From assembly GCA_943735955.1 (NCBI GenBank), contig OX030960.1:8730288-8794287 (forward strand): a DNA stretch of 64,000 nucleotides. Reading direction: 5' to 3'. The notes under the pieces were generated by a model. It ran no database searches. It saw nothing but the letters and a program-made list of their open reading frames with translations, and had not been told where the DNA came from. Positions 1 to 24,822 of the stretch are shown one piece after another. The stretch is from Piscicola geometra. Its lineage: Eukaryota; Annelida; Clitellata; Hirudinida; Piscicolidae. Position numbers and translations under genes: made by a program. How positions within the stretch are numbered: the stretch's first letter is position 1; each line of letters begins with the position of its first letter.

Positions 1-1171
1 TCCATCCTACCTACCCCTCCACCCTGTTTCGCATTTCACCCCACCCACTCCACTCTACCTCCACTTTACCTCCACCCTCCTCCACTCTCCCTCCACCCTA
101 CCTCCCACTCCATCTTGCTCTTTTCTGCTCAGCCTTACCCTTCATTCCACTCTACCCTACCATAAATATGCTGATGATATACAACTTCTTCAATTCATCA
201 CACCTAATACATCCAACCAAGCTACTAGTAACCTCACATCTTGCATACAAACCATGGAAACTTGGTTTCTCAATAACTATCTCCAGTTTAACACCACTAA
301 ATCAGAAATAATAAAACTAGGCACCCCTTATCAATTAAATAGTTTAAACACAATATCATCTGTCAACATCAACTCAGATAAAATCCCCATCAATAACACT
401 CTCAAAATACTCGGAGTCACCCTAGACAGCAAACTCACTTTCAAAACCACATCACATCTATCATCCAATCATCACACTATCATCTCAAAGCAATCAAACA
501 CATACGCCCATTCATTACTACTGATCTCTCCGCCTCACTTTCCCGATGTCTAATACTAAGCAGACTTGACTACTGTAACTCGCTATTATATAATATCACC
601 AATCAAGAAAGAAATCGTCTACAATCAGTTTTAAACAAGGCGGCTAGAATCACACTCAACTGTGATTACCCAGGCCATCACCTTGTTCAATCATCAAAGG
701 AAAATCTTATAAAACTCCACTGGCTTCCTATAGACTTTCGAATATCCTTTAAAATAGCCATCACCACATTCAAAATTCTTCAAACCTCAATACCGTCATA
801 TCTCAGCAAACTCATAACTAAAAAAACATCAAACAAACAACTGCGTTCATCTTCATCTCTTCTCCTCAACCAAGAATCCACTACAAACAACATCTCAAAA
901 AGAGCTTTCCGTCACGCAGTTCCAACAACTTGGAATGCCCTTCCACCTGCACTTCGAAGCATCAACCAATTTTCGACTTTCGAAGCCAAACTGAAAACTC
1001 ATTGCTTTAACTTAGCCTATCATTCTTAATAATGCTACTCTTTGCTCTCCTTTTCATAACATTACTATTATATTTATTTTTATTTCTTTATTGCATTACG
1101 ACGCAGTGAAAGCGCTTCAGTTGCGTGCCCGGGCGCTATACAAAAATGACAATTATTATTAATTATTATTA
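1..1171 (+). mobile_element. CR1/L2-like non-LTR retrotransposon, 3' portion (copy 1)
   Basis: A decayed LINE fragment. Near 166-180 the reading encodes a YADD box, the catalytic motif of reverse transcriptase, followed by the palm/thumb region to about 440. A one-base frame change near 445 then moves the reading to another frame, which continues with the RT C-terminal signature (SRLDYCNSLLY, then QSVLNKAAR) and ends at a stop at about 1027. The 3' UTR ends in a short (ATT)n tail at about 1150-1171, typical of CR1/L2-type elements. A second copy at 42133-42881 is closely similar over the shared part, which sets the 3' boundary. The 5' limit is unclear: bases 1-160 are a pyrimidine-rich imperfect repeat. 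The copy is not autonomous. It lies in an intron of the cadherin gene, ending about 20 bases before the acceptor of the exon at 1190. Confidence 0.85.
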
Positions 1172-1189
1172 CCCCTCCTCTCCTCCCAG

Positions 1190-13684
<12,495 letters not shown>

Positions 13685-15756
13685 AGGTAGAGATAGACAC
13701 TAGAGGTGTGGGTGGGGTGGGTGGGGTGGAATGGGTGGGGGTGAAACTACGCATTAAAAAGTTTGGGTGAGTGAAGGATTACATTTTTTATGTTGTTATG
13801 AATTATTTAGGTTTTTCGGCATAAAAATTCGTTATTTTATTTTTATTGGTTTTCTTGGATACATATTTGTTTTCAATTGTTTTAATGATGAATTTGAAAA
13901 GGTTTTTGTATATAGAACTAAATTAAATAAAATTCCTTTTTTACATTATTTTTTTTTGTTTTGGAGACGTTTTTTTCATCTTTAAGCTCAAACCCTTTGA
14001 TTTCTTAACACCACCCGATTGGCCTTAAAAATTCTTAACCATGCTTTCTTGCAGCTATGAACTTATTTAAACTTTGTTTCAAATAATTTTTTAATGACGA
14101 ATTGATTACAAACTCTGGAAAATAATCAATTTTTGAGATTGTTAAATCTTTTTTTAGATTTTAGATGATTTTAAAGCTTGATTCACGTACAATCTCCTAC
14201 TGACTGTAATAGATCTTGATTGAAATGTTTTTAGATCAAAATTTTTAACAATATTTCATTTAAGTTTTAGGAACGCAAATTTGATAATAGCTTAATAGAG
14301 AAATTTTACTATTTATAAAGAAAAAGTATCCAATAACATTCCATTCAGACTGTCAACTTACATTTGTTAGATCTTGTTCTTGAGAATGCTCCACAAAGAA
14401 GCAGAAAGCTTTTTGTAAAATTTGGCTCATTCATTTTTACTATTTTCTTGAACTTTCAACCACTATTGAGCTTTCTGTCTACCTATCGTTAGAGCTTTAA
14501 GGCAATACTCTGGCATCAAAAATGCAACTTTGACTTTCAAATTCATATCCTTATTTTCATTTTTACGTCGACATTGGTGTGTTTGGGGGTGTTTTGGACT
14601 TTCTTCTAGCTAATTCTTCAGCGCCTTGCAATAGCGCTGAGACTATTTCTATTGAATGTGTGAGTTGAGTAAAAGTTGATTAAATCACAGGTCTATTTTT
14701 GCTCAATAAGCCTGTTTTGTGGATAAACGCCTTTAAATTTTAGTTTTTTTTTATTAACAATTAATTGCAACTCAGCAAGAAAGTGTATCGATTAATGTTA
14801 TTGATGTAACTTAATAGCTAATAAAATTCTCACGTGTTCTTTTTAAAAGTTTTATTAATGAATAAATGTTAATATCAGTTGATTGTGAATCAGCTAGCTC
14901 AACAACAATAAATACAACTGGACGCAAATGACCCGAGTTTGCACGGACGGGGGGGATATGTAAAAGGATGGATTAGCAGTTCAACGTAGTGAGAAATTAA
15001 CAATCGTAAAAACAGAAACATGAAAAATCACTTTTTAAGTTTTAAAATAAAAATAAAATCGTAAAAAATTAAATTGTATGCGAGATTTACTGGAAAAGAA
15101 TGAGATTGATGGATCAGAGAACTCTAAATCGTCAAGTGATAAAGCATCTTTACCATCAAAATCAACAACTGATCAGCATGTCAAAGAAAACAAAACGATT
15201 TTAGAAATTATAAACTTTTTGTTAATTTTTACAAAACCCGAATAGCGAAAAAAGATAGCTGTAAAGTCATAAAAACAATAAATTACTTGCAACAAATCAG
15301 TTGATTTACAAAATCTCGAGCTGTGTAGCTGATCGCTGTAACGAATTTAAAAAGAAAAAAAAACATTTAAAATTGATTGATCGATTCGAAATAAATTTAC
15401 AAACATGAAATATCAAACAGTCTATTAAGAAATGTCTATCGGCTTTCTCTCTTAGTGGAATTATCAAATTATAAGGTTTTTACTGTATTTGAAATGGCTT
15501 TTCTCATTAACTCAAGGCGTTTAGGTTGAACAAGATGCAAAAACCTAATATTATTTTATAATCTAATATAAATAATAAATTTTTTTTATTTTTATAAAAA
15601 TACTAGAAAGGCTCGTCATCCGATGCGACTAGAAACTTGAGCTCAAGTTTTGTTGAAACACGTCCCTGCAAATATTTTGTATGTATAAACTGTCTGACTA
15701 TTTCAAAATTAATTCAAAACTATAAGTCAAAGGCATTTGTTTGACGTTCCTCCCCA
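13685..15756. other. Intergenic region between convergent cadherin and Par-3 genes
   Basis: AT-rich sequence with no convincing gene. It should hold the 3' UTRs of the cadherin (+) and Par-3 (-) genes. An AATAAA lies near 13925, 240 bases past the cadherin stop, and could be its polyadenylation signal. Only short frames are open; one of 55 codons (15078-15245, +) is not supported by anything else. Confidence 0.6.
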
Positions 15757-18700
15757 CTATACTGCAAGCGATTTCTTTTTTGATTTTCCAAACTTGCTGA
15801 AATGAAAATGAAAACATTTGTTTATTGCGTATTTACTAATTTAAATTCAAACAACTTAATTAATTTAATAACATTTTCAATTAACTCTAATGGATTTAAT
15901 TGGCAAAACACAAACTCACTTTAGAAGGTTACTCAGTTTCATTCTGCCTTTCCTGCCATCATTTGAAGAACCAGGCGAATCTGTATTGCCGTTGTTAACG
16001 TTGATTTGGTTGTTGCTGTTGTTGTTGCTTTCACTGTTGTAGTTGTTGTTGTTGTTGCTTAAACTATATAACTTGTTGCTTGCCTCACTTTTGTTGTTGT
16101 TGTTTTGAAAATGTTCATTGAATAGTCTACCGTTGCTGTAGTTTTTGTTGTTGTTGCCACCCTTGTTGTATTTGTTGATGGGTTTTTCATTTTTATAGTT
16201 TTTGGCGACAGCATTTATAACACTGTAGTTGTTGTCGTTGTCAATATAATCGTCATCATTTTTGTGCTCGTTGTAGTGGTTGTTAGGGTGATTTTTGTTG
16301 TGGTTGTTGTTGTAACTTGGAATGTTGTGATGGTGGTTGCTGTGGTTGTTGTGGGAGCTGTCTTCAAGACAACGTTCAACAGCGGCTCTGAAGCTGTCGT
16401 TGATGTTCCTGGCTCGAAATTGTTGCAAATCTAGAGAAAAAAAAAGTTTTCAACATTCACTCACCAAAGTAACATTTAAAAATAAAATAAAACATTCCGT
16501 AAAAGAAAAAGATATCTAGCAAATTGTATGAAAAGACCTTCACAAACCTTGGCAATCTGTGGCCTCCAGGAGGGCTGAAGAGAGGTCGTGGTGACTGAGG
16601 TGGTGGGTGGGTCTGGAGAGGCCAGATGGCTGTTTGGTGGCATGCTTGTGCAGAGACTCTACAGAGTCACTCTTCTTCTTCATGCGGTCTAAACTCGCTG
16701 TGGAAAATGAGAAACTCGGTCAAAACCTCACTCGACTTCAGTAACACTATTTCCAAAAAAAGAATATAACCAATCTTCATGATTCACAAATGATCGTAGA
16801 AAACTCAAAAACTAACCCGTGGATGTTGAAGCCTTGAGGTTTGTGAAAGTGGCGGTGGTTCTGGGGTCAAGGTGCCCCTTCCTCTTTTCGGACATGCTTT
16901 GTCTGCCCAGCGCTTCCCTGCTAAAGCTGTTGCCTCTCTGGTGGTTGTCGTCTGTGCTGCTGCTGCTGCTGCTGCTGAAAAGAAGGAAGGAAACGTGGGT
17001 GAGGTGGTATAGGTGGTGGTGAAGATGGATGGGATGATGAACGGATGAAAATTGAAAAAATGCTAGTGTTAATACATTTTTGGAGTTAATTGTCTTGAAG
17101 TTTATTTTTAAAACTTTATTTCAACAATTTTTGAAAAAGTGGAAAAGCGTAAAAGACACGCTGACCAAATGGATGCTTCTTCGATGGATGAATCTTTCAG
17201 AACCTCATCGGAACTTCTCAGCATCCCTCCCTCTCCCCGCCTGTCTTCCAGCAATTTCTGAAGCAGACAATGGTGGTTCAAGAATAAATTCATTTCAAAA
17301 CGAAATAAACGTTGTATTTAATCACTGAGCAATCAACAACCATTCCATAAAACACACTGTATTTTATACGGACATGGGCATAAAACTTATTTAATGTGTT
17401 ATCTCGTGTTAATATAAATTATCTCAAAGTAGTGCAAAAGCGAGAGTCATCCAAAACGAGAGTCTAACAGGTGTCAGGGGAAGGATGGGGATTGACTGGT
17501 TCTTTTTCCTTCCCACCTGCAGCTGCACCAACTCTCCCACCTGCACCGCTCTCAGCATCCTCACCACTTGCTCCTGCTCCATGCCTATCAAGGCAGTCCC
17601 ATTCACCTGCGGTCCAGTCGGAAATAACGAAGATGAAGTAGTGAACGTTTAAAGAATTAATTATCCTTCGTATACATCAAGTAAACTCCGCAAGTTTAAG
17701 TTCATTTATATATTCATATGAAATTTGTATAAATTAAGTGCATTCATATTAAATTTTCATTTATATTAAATTTTCATTTATATTAAATTTCCATTTATAT
17801 TAAATTTTCATTTATATTAAATTTTCATTTATATTAAATTTTCAGTTATATTAAATTTTCATTTATATTAAATTTTCATTTATATTAAATTTTCATTTAT
17901 ATTAAATTTTCATTTATATTAAATTTTCATTTATATTAAATTTTCATTTATATTAAATTTTCATTTATATTAAATTTTCATTTATATTAAATTTTCATTT
18001 ATATTAAATTTTTATTTATATTAAATTTTCATTTATATTAAATTTGTTTAAATTACGAATTGAGGTGTTCTTCCTGGACCTGGAAGATGCAGTCTCCAGG
18101 CTTGAGGGAGCCTTCCTTCACGGCAGCGCCTGTGTGCAGAATGTTTTTGACGAAGATGTTTTGTTTCTGCTTGTTGTCTTGCGTGGTAACGCTGAAACCG
18201 AGTCCTGAGGAGTCTGTGTTGTTGTTGTTGTTGTTGTTGTTGTTTTAAGTGTTGTTGTTTTAGTTGTTAATTAAGGTGTTGTTCTTTTGTTCGTGGTGGT
18301 ATAATTGAGAATTAAATTCGATTTTCGTCTTCAAACTCTCATAAACATGTCTACAACTCCATTCCCAAACTAAAATGAGACACTTCAAAAGCATTCAAAC
18401 CTCACCTTTCACCAGCCTCACGGTAAAGCGGTCATAAAACCTGTCTTCGATCGCTTCCACGCCACCCACCACCTTCTCCCCGGCCCCCACCCCATCATCA
18501 CACGATAGACTTTCATTCCTTTTAGCGGCATCATAATCATCAGCAGCTCCCTCTTCTTCTTCTTCATCATCATTATCAGGTTTGTAGGGTTTCAGGTAGT
18601 CCTCCTTCTTGTACGTGTGGAGGTTCTTGATGATGCCCTTCAATGTCCTGCTGCTGATTCGGTTGCCCTTGCTGTCGAACACCTCCGTGTTGTTGTTGTT

Positions 18701-21700
18701 GTTAGTGTTAGTATTTATGTTGGTGTTTGTGTTGTTATTAGTGTTGTTGTTTGTGTTGTTTTTTGGACTGCCAGTGTTGTTGCAAGTGTTGTTAGTTATA
18801 GAGTTGTTGAAATTGTTAGCTTTAAGGTTTGTATTGGTAACCGCACTCTTAGTAGTATTTGAATTAGTAGTGTTATTTGAATTATTAATGTTATTTGAAT
18901 TATTATTATTATTATTAGTGTTGTTTTTATTGACTTTATTATTAATTATGTTTTTGTTCAGGCTTCCTCTGAAGTTACGGGGAGGAAGTATTGGAAACGA
19001 TGTACTGACCATTCCAGCATTGTTGTTGCTGTTGTTGTTGTTGATGTTGGGGTTGAGAGTTTTACGTGCTTTGTAGCTAGAATTGTTGCTATTGGGGCGA
19101 ATGGGCAGTCGGTCATGATCTGCAAGTGGTTTGTTGAAAAAATTGTTGAAATTATGATTTTGTTGTTGTAGTTGTTGTAGTTGTTGTGGTTGTGGTTGTA
19201 GTGGCTGGAAAAGGTTGAAGTTTGAAGGTTGTGGTGTAACACGCGTTTGTTGGTGTTGTTGTTGAAGGTTTTGTTGAAATGGTGTGAAGAGTTGTGGTTG
19301 AGGAGGCAGAATGTTGATTAGGCTGGAATACATGGAGTACTGGTTGCTGTTGAGGTTGTTGTTGGAACTTTTATTGATGTTATTGTTTTTTTTGTTGTTG
19401 TTGTCGTTATTGTTGTAATTCTTTTTATTGTAAAAATGATTTTTGGGGTTGAAATTAAAATTTTGTTGATGTTGTTGTTGTTGTTGTGGTGGATGGAACA
19501 ATCGGAGAGTTTGCTGATGTTGTTGTTGTTTTCGAACTTGTTGTTGCAGTAAGATGCTGTGGATGTTTTGTTGTGAGATGAGTTGCTGTGGAGAAAAATT
19601 GCTTGGTTTCCAGAAGTTTTCATCGTCCTCGTCGTTGTGGTAGTTGTTGTTGTTGTCATTAGTGTGGTAGTAATTGTTGTCATTAGTGTGGTAGTTGTTG
19701 TTGTTTCTGTTTTGATAATGGTTCTGGTTTGGCTGGTTATGTTTGAAAAAGTAATTGTTGCTGTTGCTGTTGTCATAGTTGTTGGTTGTGTCGTGGTTGT
19801 TGTTGTTGTTGTTGTTGATTTGGTGGCTGCTCACGATGTTATTTACTTTGCAAGCCTTTTCGTTAATGTTGTTGCTGTTGTTGTTGCTGTTCATGTCTTG
19901 ACTTTGAAAGTGTGGAAGAGATGATGTACGTTGGTGGAGGGAATGTTGAGGAGAGATGGTGAAGTTGGAGGGGGGATGGGGGAAGATGAGGGGTGGGCGC
20001 TGGTGGTTTGAGGAATTGATGGGGGATGGGAAGGGTTGTTCTGGGGCAAGGTGGAGGCTGGGTGAGAAGAAGGGCGTCATTTCAGGGCTTGGCGTGCCAC
20101 CGCTCATCCCATCACCTACCCTCTGTCTGCATAATTCCCCTGTGGATGTTCACATGAATACATAGATTTTAAAATGAACAAATTGAACTAAATAAAAGAA
20201 TCAATCAATCAAATAAATTTTTAATAAGAATGCAATGAAACTATTAGTTACGCGTTTGAGCTCTATTGCAAGGGAAAATCAACCGGTGAAATTGAAAAAT
20301 AACTGTAAGGGAAAAGTAAATTCAAAAAGTCAATGGAATACATTAAAGGAACAATGCGTTAATTAGCGAAGTAATCAACAGCATGGTGCATAATCAAGGG
20401 AGTTCGCACCTTTGATCGATTTGTAAAGTTGCTCGTTTACTTCATCGGGATTTTCTCTGGTATGTATGTTGTTGTTGTTGTTGTTGCCGTTGTTGCTGGG
20501 AGTGTTGTTGAAATTGCTGTTGCTGTTGTTGTTGAGAATGGCTTCAATAATGGGGCTTGTTGTGTAGACAGCGATCAACTGCGGGAAGGAAACATAACCA
20601 GTTTAAGTTTCACAAATGAATTTAATAAAATGCGGAAAAAAAACTCTGAAAAGCTATTGAAACAAACAAGAGCGCCTTCTACGCGGTGCCACTCTGTTCT
20701 CTGTTAGGACTTCAAGGCGTTCGTGGTCGGAAAGACGCTCGTGCAAACCTGCCATTCGTTTAGGCGGCACACAAACAAGCACGCATATACACACAAGTAC
20801 ATGCAAACATAGTCAAACATACAAAACTACACACACATGCAAACATAGACAAACATACAAAATTACACACACTGCAAACACTTAGACAATCAAGCAAACA
20901 ACACAAGAGCATTTGAACGTACTTAAACACATAAACACGCATTTAAACACAAACATACAAACAAACACACACAAACATTCAAAAAGGTAAACGCGTCTGC
21001 ACTCGGATTCATAAACAAGTTTGAAACTTCATGACATGGCCAGTCGATCATTAGAAGGGAGATAGGCATCAGCCTTAATGGTAGTGAGTGAGTGGTGATA
21101 GTATTCGTGATGATGGTGAGGGTGAGGATGATGATGGTGATGATGGTGAGGATGATGAGGATGATGATGGTGAGGATGATGAGGATGAGGATGGTGAAAA
21201 TAATGAGGATGATGGTGGTGACGATGATGACGATGATAACAATTATGATAGTTTTTATTGTGTGGTGATGGTGGTTTTGTGGTGATAATAGTGAAGTGAT
21301 ATTAGTTTTGAAGAGATGGTGAAATGGTAGTAGTGATGATGATGGAAAAAGTGTGATGACGATGAAGGGATGCTGGAGAGAAAGTGGTGATGATGATAGT
21401 AGCACATGTGTGGTTCGGTGGTCCAGATAAGAACAATAGGGATTGATTGAACTCACAACTACATCACAACAACTGTTTACCTTGGCAATTATTCCTATGA
21501 TTTTATTATAACAGTTATAGTCTAACTATATTTCATTTGAATAATATTACTTCAACACTTAAATATTTATTATTTTTAAATTATATAAATAGTTATAATA
21601 TTAATGAAAAATATTTAAACAAATATAATATTTTGAGATGATAAGTTATAATTTTAAACATAAAATAATCATAATTTTATTGAAGATGACTATGATTGTT

Positions 21701-22921
21701 TTTCATTTGTTTTACAATGGGAGTTTATGACTTGGAATTCTTGACTTGGCAAACTTTTGAAAATGTATATATATAATACCTTATTTAAACATACTTGAAA
21801 GCATAGTTCGATATATATAAGAATTAATACTAATTGTTAATTTATTAAATTAAAATAATTAATATTCTTATATTTTCCCTTAATATTTCAAACAATAAAT
21901 ACAATACAGACAGGACTACAACTGCTGGAATGCACAAGAGATGAATGCGAAGGAGTGTGGGATAGTGGCGTTCGGGAAACAATGCCTACTTGATCTTCAA
22001 GTCTTTTATGACTTTTGAATAAACTTTTGAAGGGCTAGCTATTGTTGTTGCTGTTGTAGTAGTGCAGTTTGTGTTCTTGTTGGTGTTGTGGTTTTGTTGT
22101 TGGTTTTGTTGGTTTTGTGAATTTTGTTTGTGTTGTAGTGTAGTTGTGAGTGCCGATTTCGTTTGCATGAACAGGAAATGGTTCTTTATTTAGTCCTATT
22201 ATTATTGATTCTTTTTGTTATTACTCTTCAGTAGAAGACGATCCTCCTTGTTTGCTTGCACGCGGTAGTGTGGGAGTTGCAAGGTGGTTGCGAAGCAAGC
22301 TCTAAATGCACCAACCCCCCTCAAGAAACTATCATCAAGCAACTAAAATGCACTGAAATTTGTTTTTAAACCACAATATAACCACCTTCCCCTATCCAAC
22401 CTTTTTTACCTCACCCTCAAACCTCTCTTCCCACCTTGCCCCAATACCCTTCTAGCTCCACACCACTAGCCAGTCCCCCCCCCCCCCACCAACTTGTTCT
22501 TTGTCGTCTGCAACGTCAGCAATGACGTCACTGGCGTCCAGAAGAGCTCCTGTGTCATGGGTCTTCAGATGGCAGACTGAGATTTGGATGTCGTCACCCT
22601 GGATGAATGGATGGATGCGTGGATGGATAAATGGGTGGATGGATGGATGGATAGGTGGGTGGATGGATGGATGGATGGATGGATGGATGGATGGATGGAT
22701 GGATGGATGGATGGATGGATGGATGGATGGATGGATGGATGGATGGATGGATGGATGGATGGATGAATGGATGGATGGATGGATAGATGAATGATAAGGA
22801 CCTGGTTGAGGGCCTTTTTGACCCTGAGGAGGGCCTGTTGGAGCACTTGAGCCACCTTCACCTCCCCTCCTCCACACGGCACCACCACCTTCGTAGTCCC
22901 GAAAGTCACCACCACCTTCAT
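15757..22921 (-). CDS. PARD3: Par-3 (Bazooka) polarity scaffold homologue, single-PDZ form
   Basis: Scaffold of the apical Par complex (Par-3, Par-6, aPKC). Exons in transcript order: 22802-22921, 22494-22598, 20410-20578, 18406-20139, 18080-18213, 17517-17606, 17166-17257, 16817-16974, 16548-16697, 15920-16430, 15757-15796; every phase agrees (1100 aa plus stop). Residues 1-95 match the CR1/DUF3534 oligomerisation domain ([13 protein letters not shown], then [17 protein letters not shown]). An exon of 578 residues rich in Asn and Gln follows. One PDZ domain ([18 protein letters not shown], then VNGTALIG) matches Par-3 PDZ2 best. Then come [13 protein letters not shown], the aPKC-binding-like [10 protein letters not shown], and [11 protein letters not shown], all in Par-3 order, and a short end [14 protein letters not shown]1 and PDZ3 were not found. 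The start is fixed by the conserved M-K-V-x-V opening. Confidence 0.93.
17745..18050. repeat. 17-bp AT-rich minisatellite
   Basis: About 18 near-identical tandem copies of a unit like TTCATTTATATTAAATT fill the Par-3 intron between the two exons that split its PDZ domain. Single-base variants mark a few units. Confidence 0.95.
18406..20139 (-). other. Giant Asn/Gln-rich coding exon of the Par-3 homologue
   Basis: A single 1734-nt exon encodes 578 residues dominated by Asn, with Gln, Ser and Thr tracts. It ends with an acidic stretch and the sequence RFTVRLVKG that leads directly into the PDZ domain, equivalent to the first strand of that domain. The tracts mix AAC and AAT codons, with many TTG/GTT-type repeats on the + strand, so they look like expanded trinucleotide repeats that stayed open. 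The composition resembles prion-like low-complexity sequence. In other Par-3 proteins PDZ1 lies in this part of the protein. Confidence 0.85.
22609..22792. repeat. (GGAT)n microsatellite
   Basis: About 45 tetranucleotide units with a few GAAT, GGGT and TAGA variants. They fill the first Par-3 intron, between the two exons that encode the CR1 domain. The unit keeps several frames open on both strands, giving spurious WMDG and SIHP repeats. Confidence 0.97.
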
Positions 22922-24822
22922 CCTTGCTGTCACGTCATCAGATGTTGATGATGATGATGATGGTAGTGGTAGTGGTGGAAGTGATGATGATGATTGTAGC
23001 AAATGTGGTTTCTTCTAAAAGTTTGCAATAATCTGAATGTTTTTTCACTTCTTTTCAAATATTCTTTTTCTTGCAATATAATATGATAACGCTAAAATAG
23101 GGAGACTCCTTTATCTTTTCAAGTGTGGTCAGCAAGAGAAGTTGAAAATTTGAAATTTAAAAGAATATAAAATATAATATTTAGTGTTTCCCAAAAACTT
23201 TAATTAATGCTATTATAACTTTTAAGTTGGAAATCAGTTGAATTTTCCTAATGTTTAATTTATAATTTATTAAGATGTAATCAAGCTTTTAACTGCTAAT
23301 GGGGTTTTAAACAGCACGAACTTGAAATAGTCAGTTTCAAAATTCAAATAACTTTTTACCTACCCAATTGAACTCTTGATTTATATATTTCATGAAATCA
23401 TCTCTTAAAAGCACTCAATGGGTGAAAGACTCGATGCACAATTGATGATCCTCATACACGTATATGACAACATTACCCTGTGTCATACATTAGCCAGTCT
23501 TATAGCAAGGAGAATGCTTCCAAAAACCGAAAACAAACCAATTTGTTTAATTTCAATTATTAACATTTATTTTAAAATTATTTCGATTTTTTTATTTTCT
23601 AGGCGATACAATCAAACACAGCCTTTTCCCAGCCCACCTGCATTAAATTCATTAGCAAACAACATAATACAGGTTGACTCCCGAGACGAAAAGTGAACCT
23701 TGCTTTATATTGATTTTCTCTTTCATAAATCTATTTTTATGAGATTGTTTCAACTCTCCATCTTTTATTTTTATTGGCCTACATTTAATTTCTACAGATA
23801 TGGTAATTGAATGCGACCTTGCGCGAGATAAGGCGACCATTGATCGCTTCCAGACCTCTCTAATCACCCTCCTAATGATTCTTCACTCTCTCACCCTATC
23901 TTAATCACACATTCTAATCCGTGCATGATTATCTCTTCTTTCGTGCATCTCCGTTAACTTATCAGACTCTCTTCCCCTTTGGAATCGTCTACTACTAATT
24001 CTCTACTAATTACTCTTCTCCTAATTTAATTAACATCATTTATAAATTAAACACGTTTATCGTAGAATAGGACTTTATTTGTTTCTAAATGGAGGATTTC
24101 AAGAACTAATCAAGCATTTAAACTCCTCTTTAGCTTCTTCATTTGCAGCCTCGAACCTTGCAAAGCCACTTCATTTTCGAGTGCTCAAGGGCTCTCTAAT
24201 CTCATGATGCCTTCAAAATATAAAATGCGTTTTTCAAATTGTATTTCAAAATGCCACAATTTTGGTATAATTTTGTTTAAAAAAAGAAATTGTGGAAAAA
24301 ACGATTTTTTTCGTGTAGCGCAAACATTAGTGTGGTCAGGAACCAAAAAGGCATCATTATTGCAAGGTGATTCATGGCTGGATTTAGATTCTGTACGCCT
24401 TGTGTGTACGCGGGTATACACTCAAATTCGTGCACAAAAAATGCATGTATTTATTTTCAAAAAAACGACATAAAATACAAAAATATACCCGTTAACCCAT
24501 CCCCTCTAACACACACACAAACACACACACACACACACAAACACAAACACACAGACACACACACACACAAACAAACACACACACAAACACACCCACAAAC
24601 ACACCTACTTGCATATGCGATGTTGCAGCAGCAAGAATGGATGACAAAATATGGAAGATGCATGGAACATTTGCCGTTTTTAAAACGAATAAAGACCTGA
24701 TTTGATACGATAGAATTGGAAAATTTCATCTGGCCCTGATCGGAAAACTATTTCCTAGTTGCTAGTGCTTCGGCTGCAAATAGATAAATTAAAGGTCAAT
24801 AGAAACTCTTGGATTCAGAGGC
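22922..24822. promoter_or_regulatory. Intergenic region between divergent Par-3 and Ig-like genes
   Basis: 1.9 kb of AT-rich sequence between the Par-3 start codon (-) and the Ig-like gene start (+). Both promoters and 5' UTRs should lie here, but no clear core promoter element was recognised. A degenerate (CA)n tract occupies about 24510-24605. Confidence 0.4.

Noticed and set aside
15078..15245. 55-codon + strand frame opening MRDLLEKNEIDGSENS
   Set aside because: Plausible composition but short, alone in AT-rich sequence, with no splice partner or homology recalled.
18609..19924. Hydrophobic Leu/Val-rich plus-strand frames resembling membrane proteins
   Set aside because: Antisense of the Asn-rich Par-3 exon: AAC/AAT codons read as GTT/ATT on the other strand.
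21986..22168. Asn/Gln-rich minus-strand frame as an additional Par-3 exon
   Set aside because: The exons on either side already join in phase (22494 to 20578) at the conserved ADDKEQLIAVY junction, and no good splice sites border it.
22452..23002. Long minus-strand frames with SIHP repeats and a plus-strand WMDG repeat
   Set aside because: The (GGAT)n tract is an intron; the true Par-3 exons flank it at 22494-22598 and 22802-22921.
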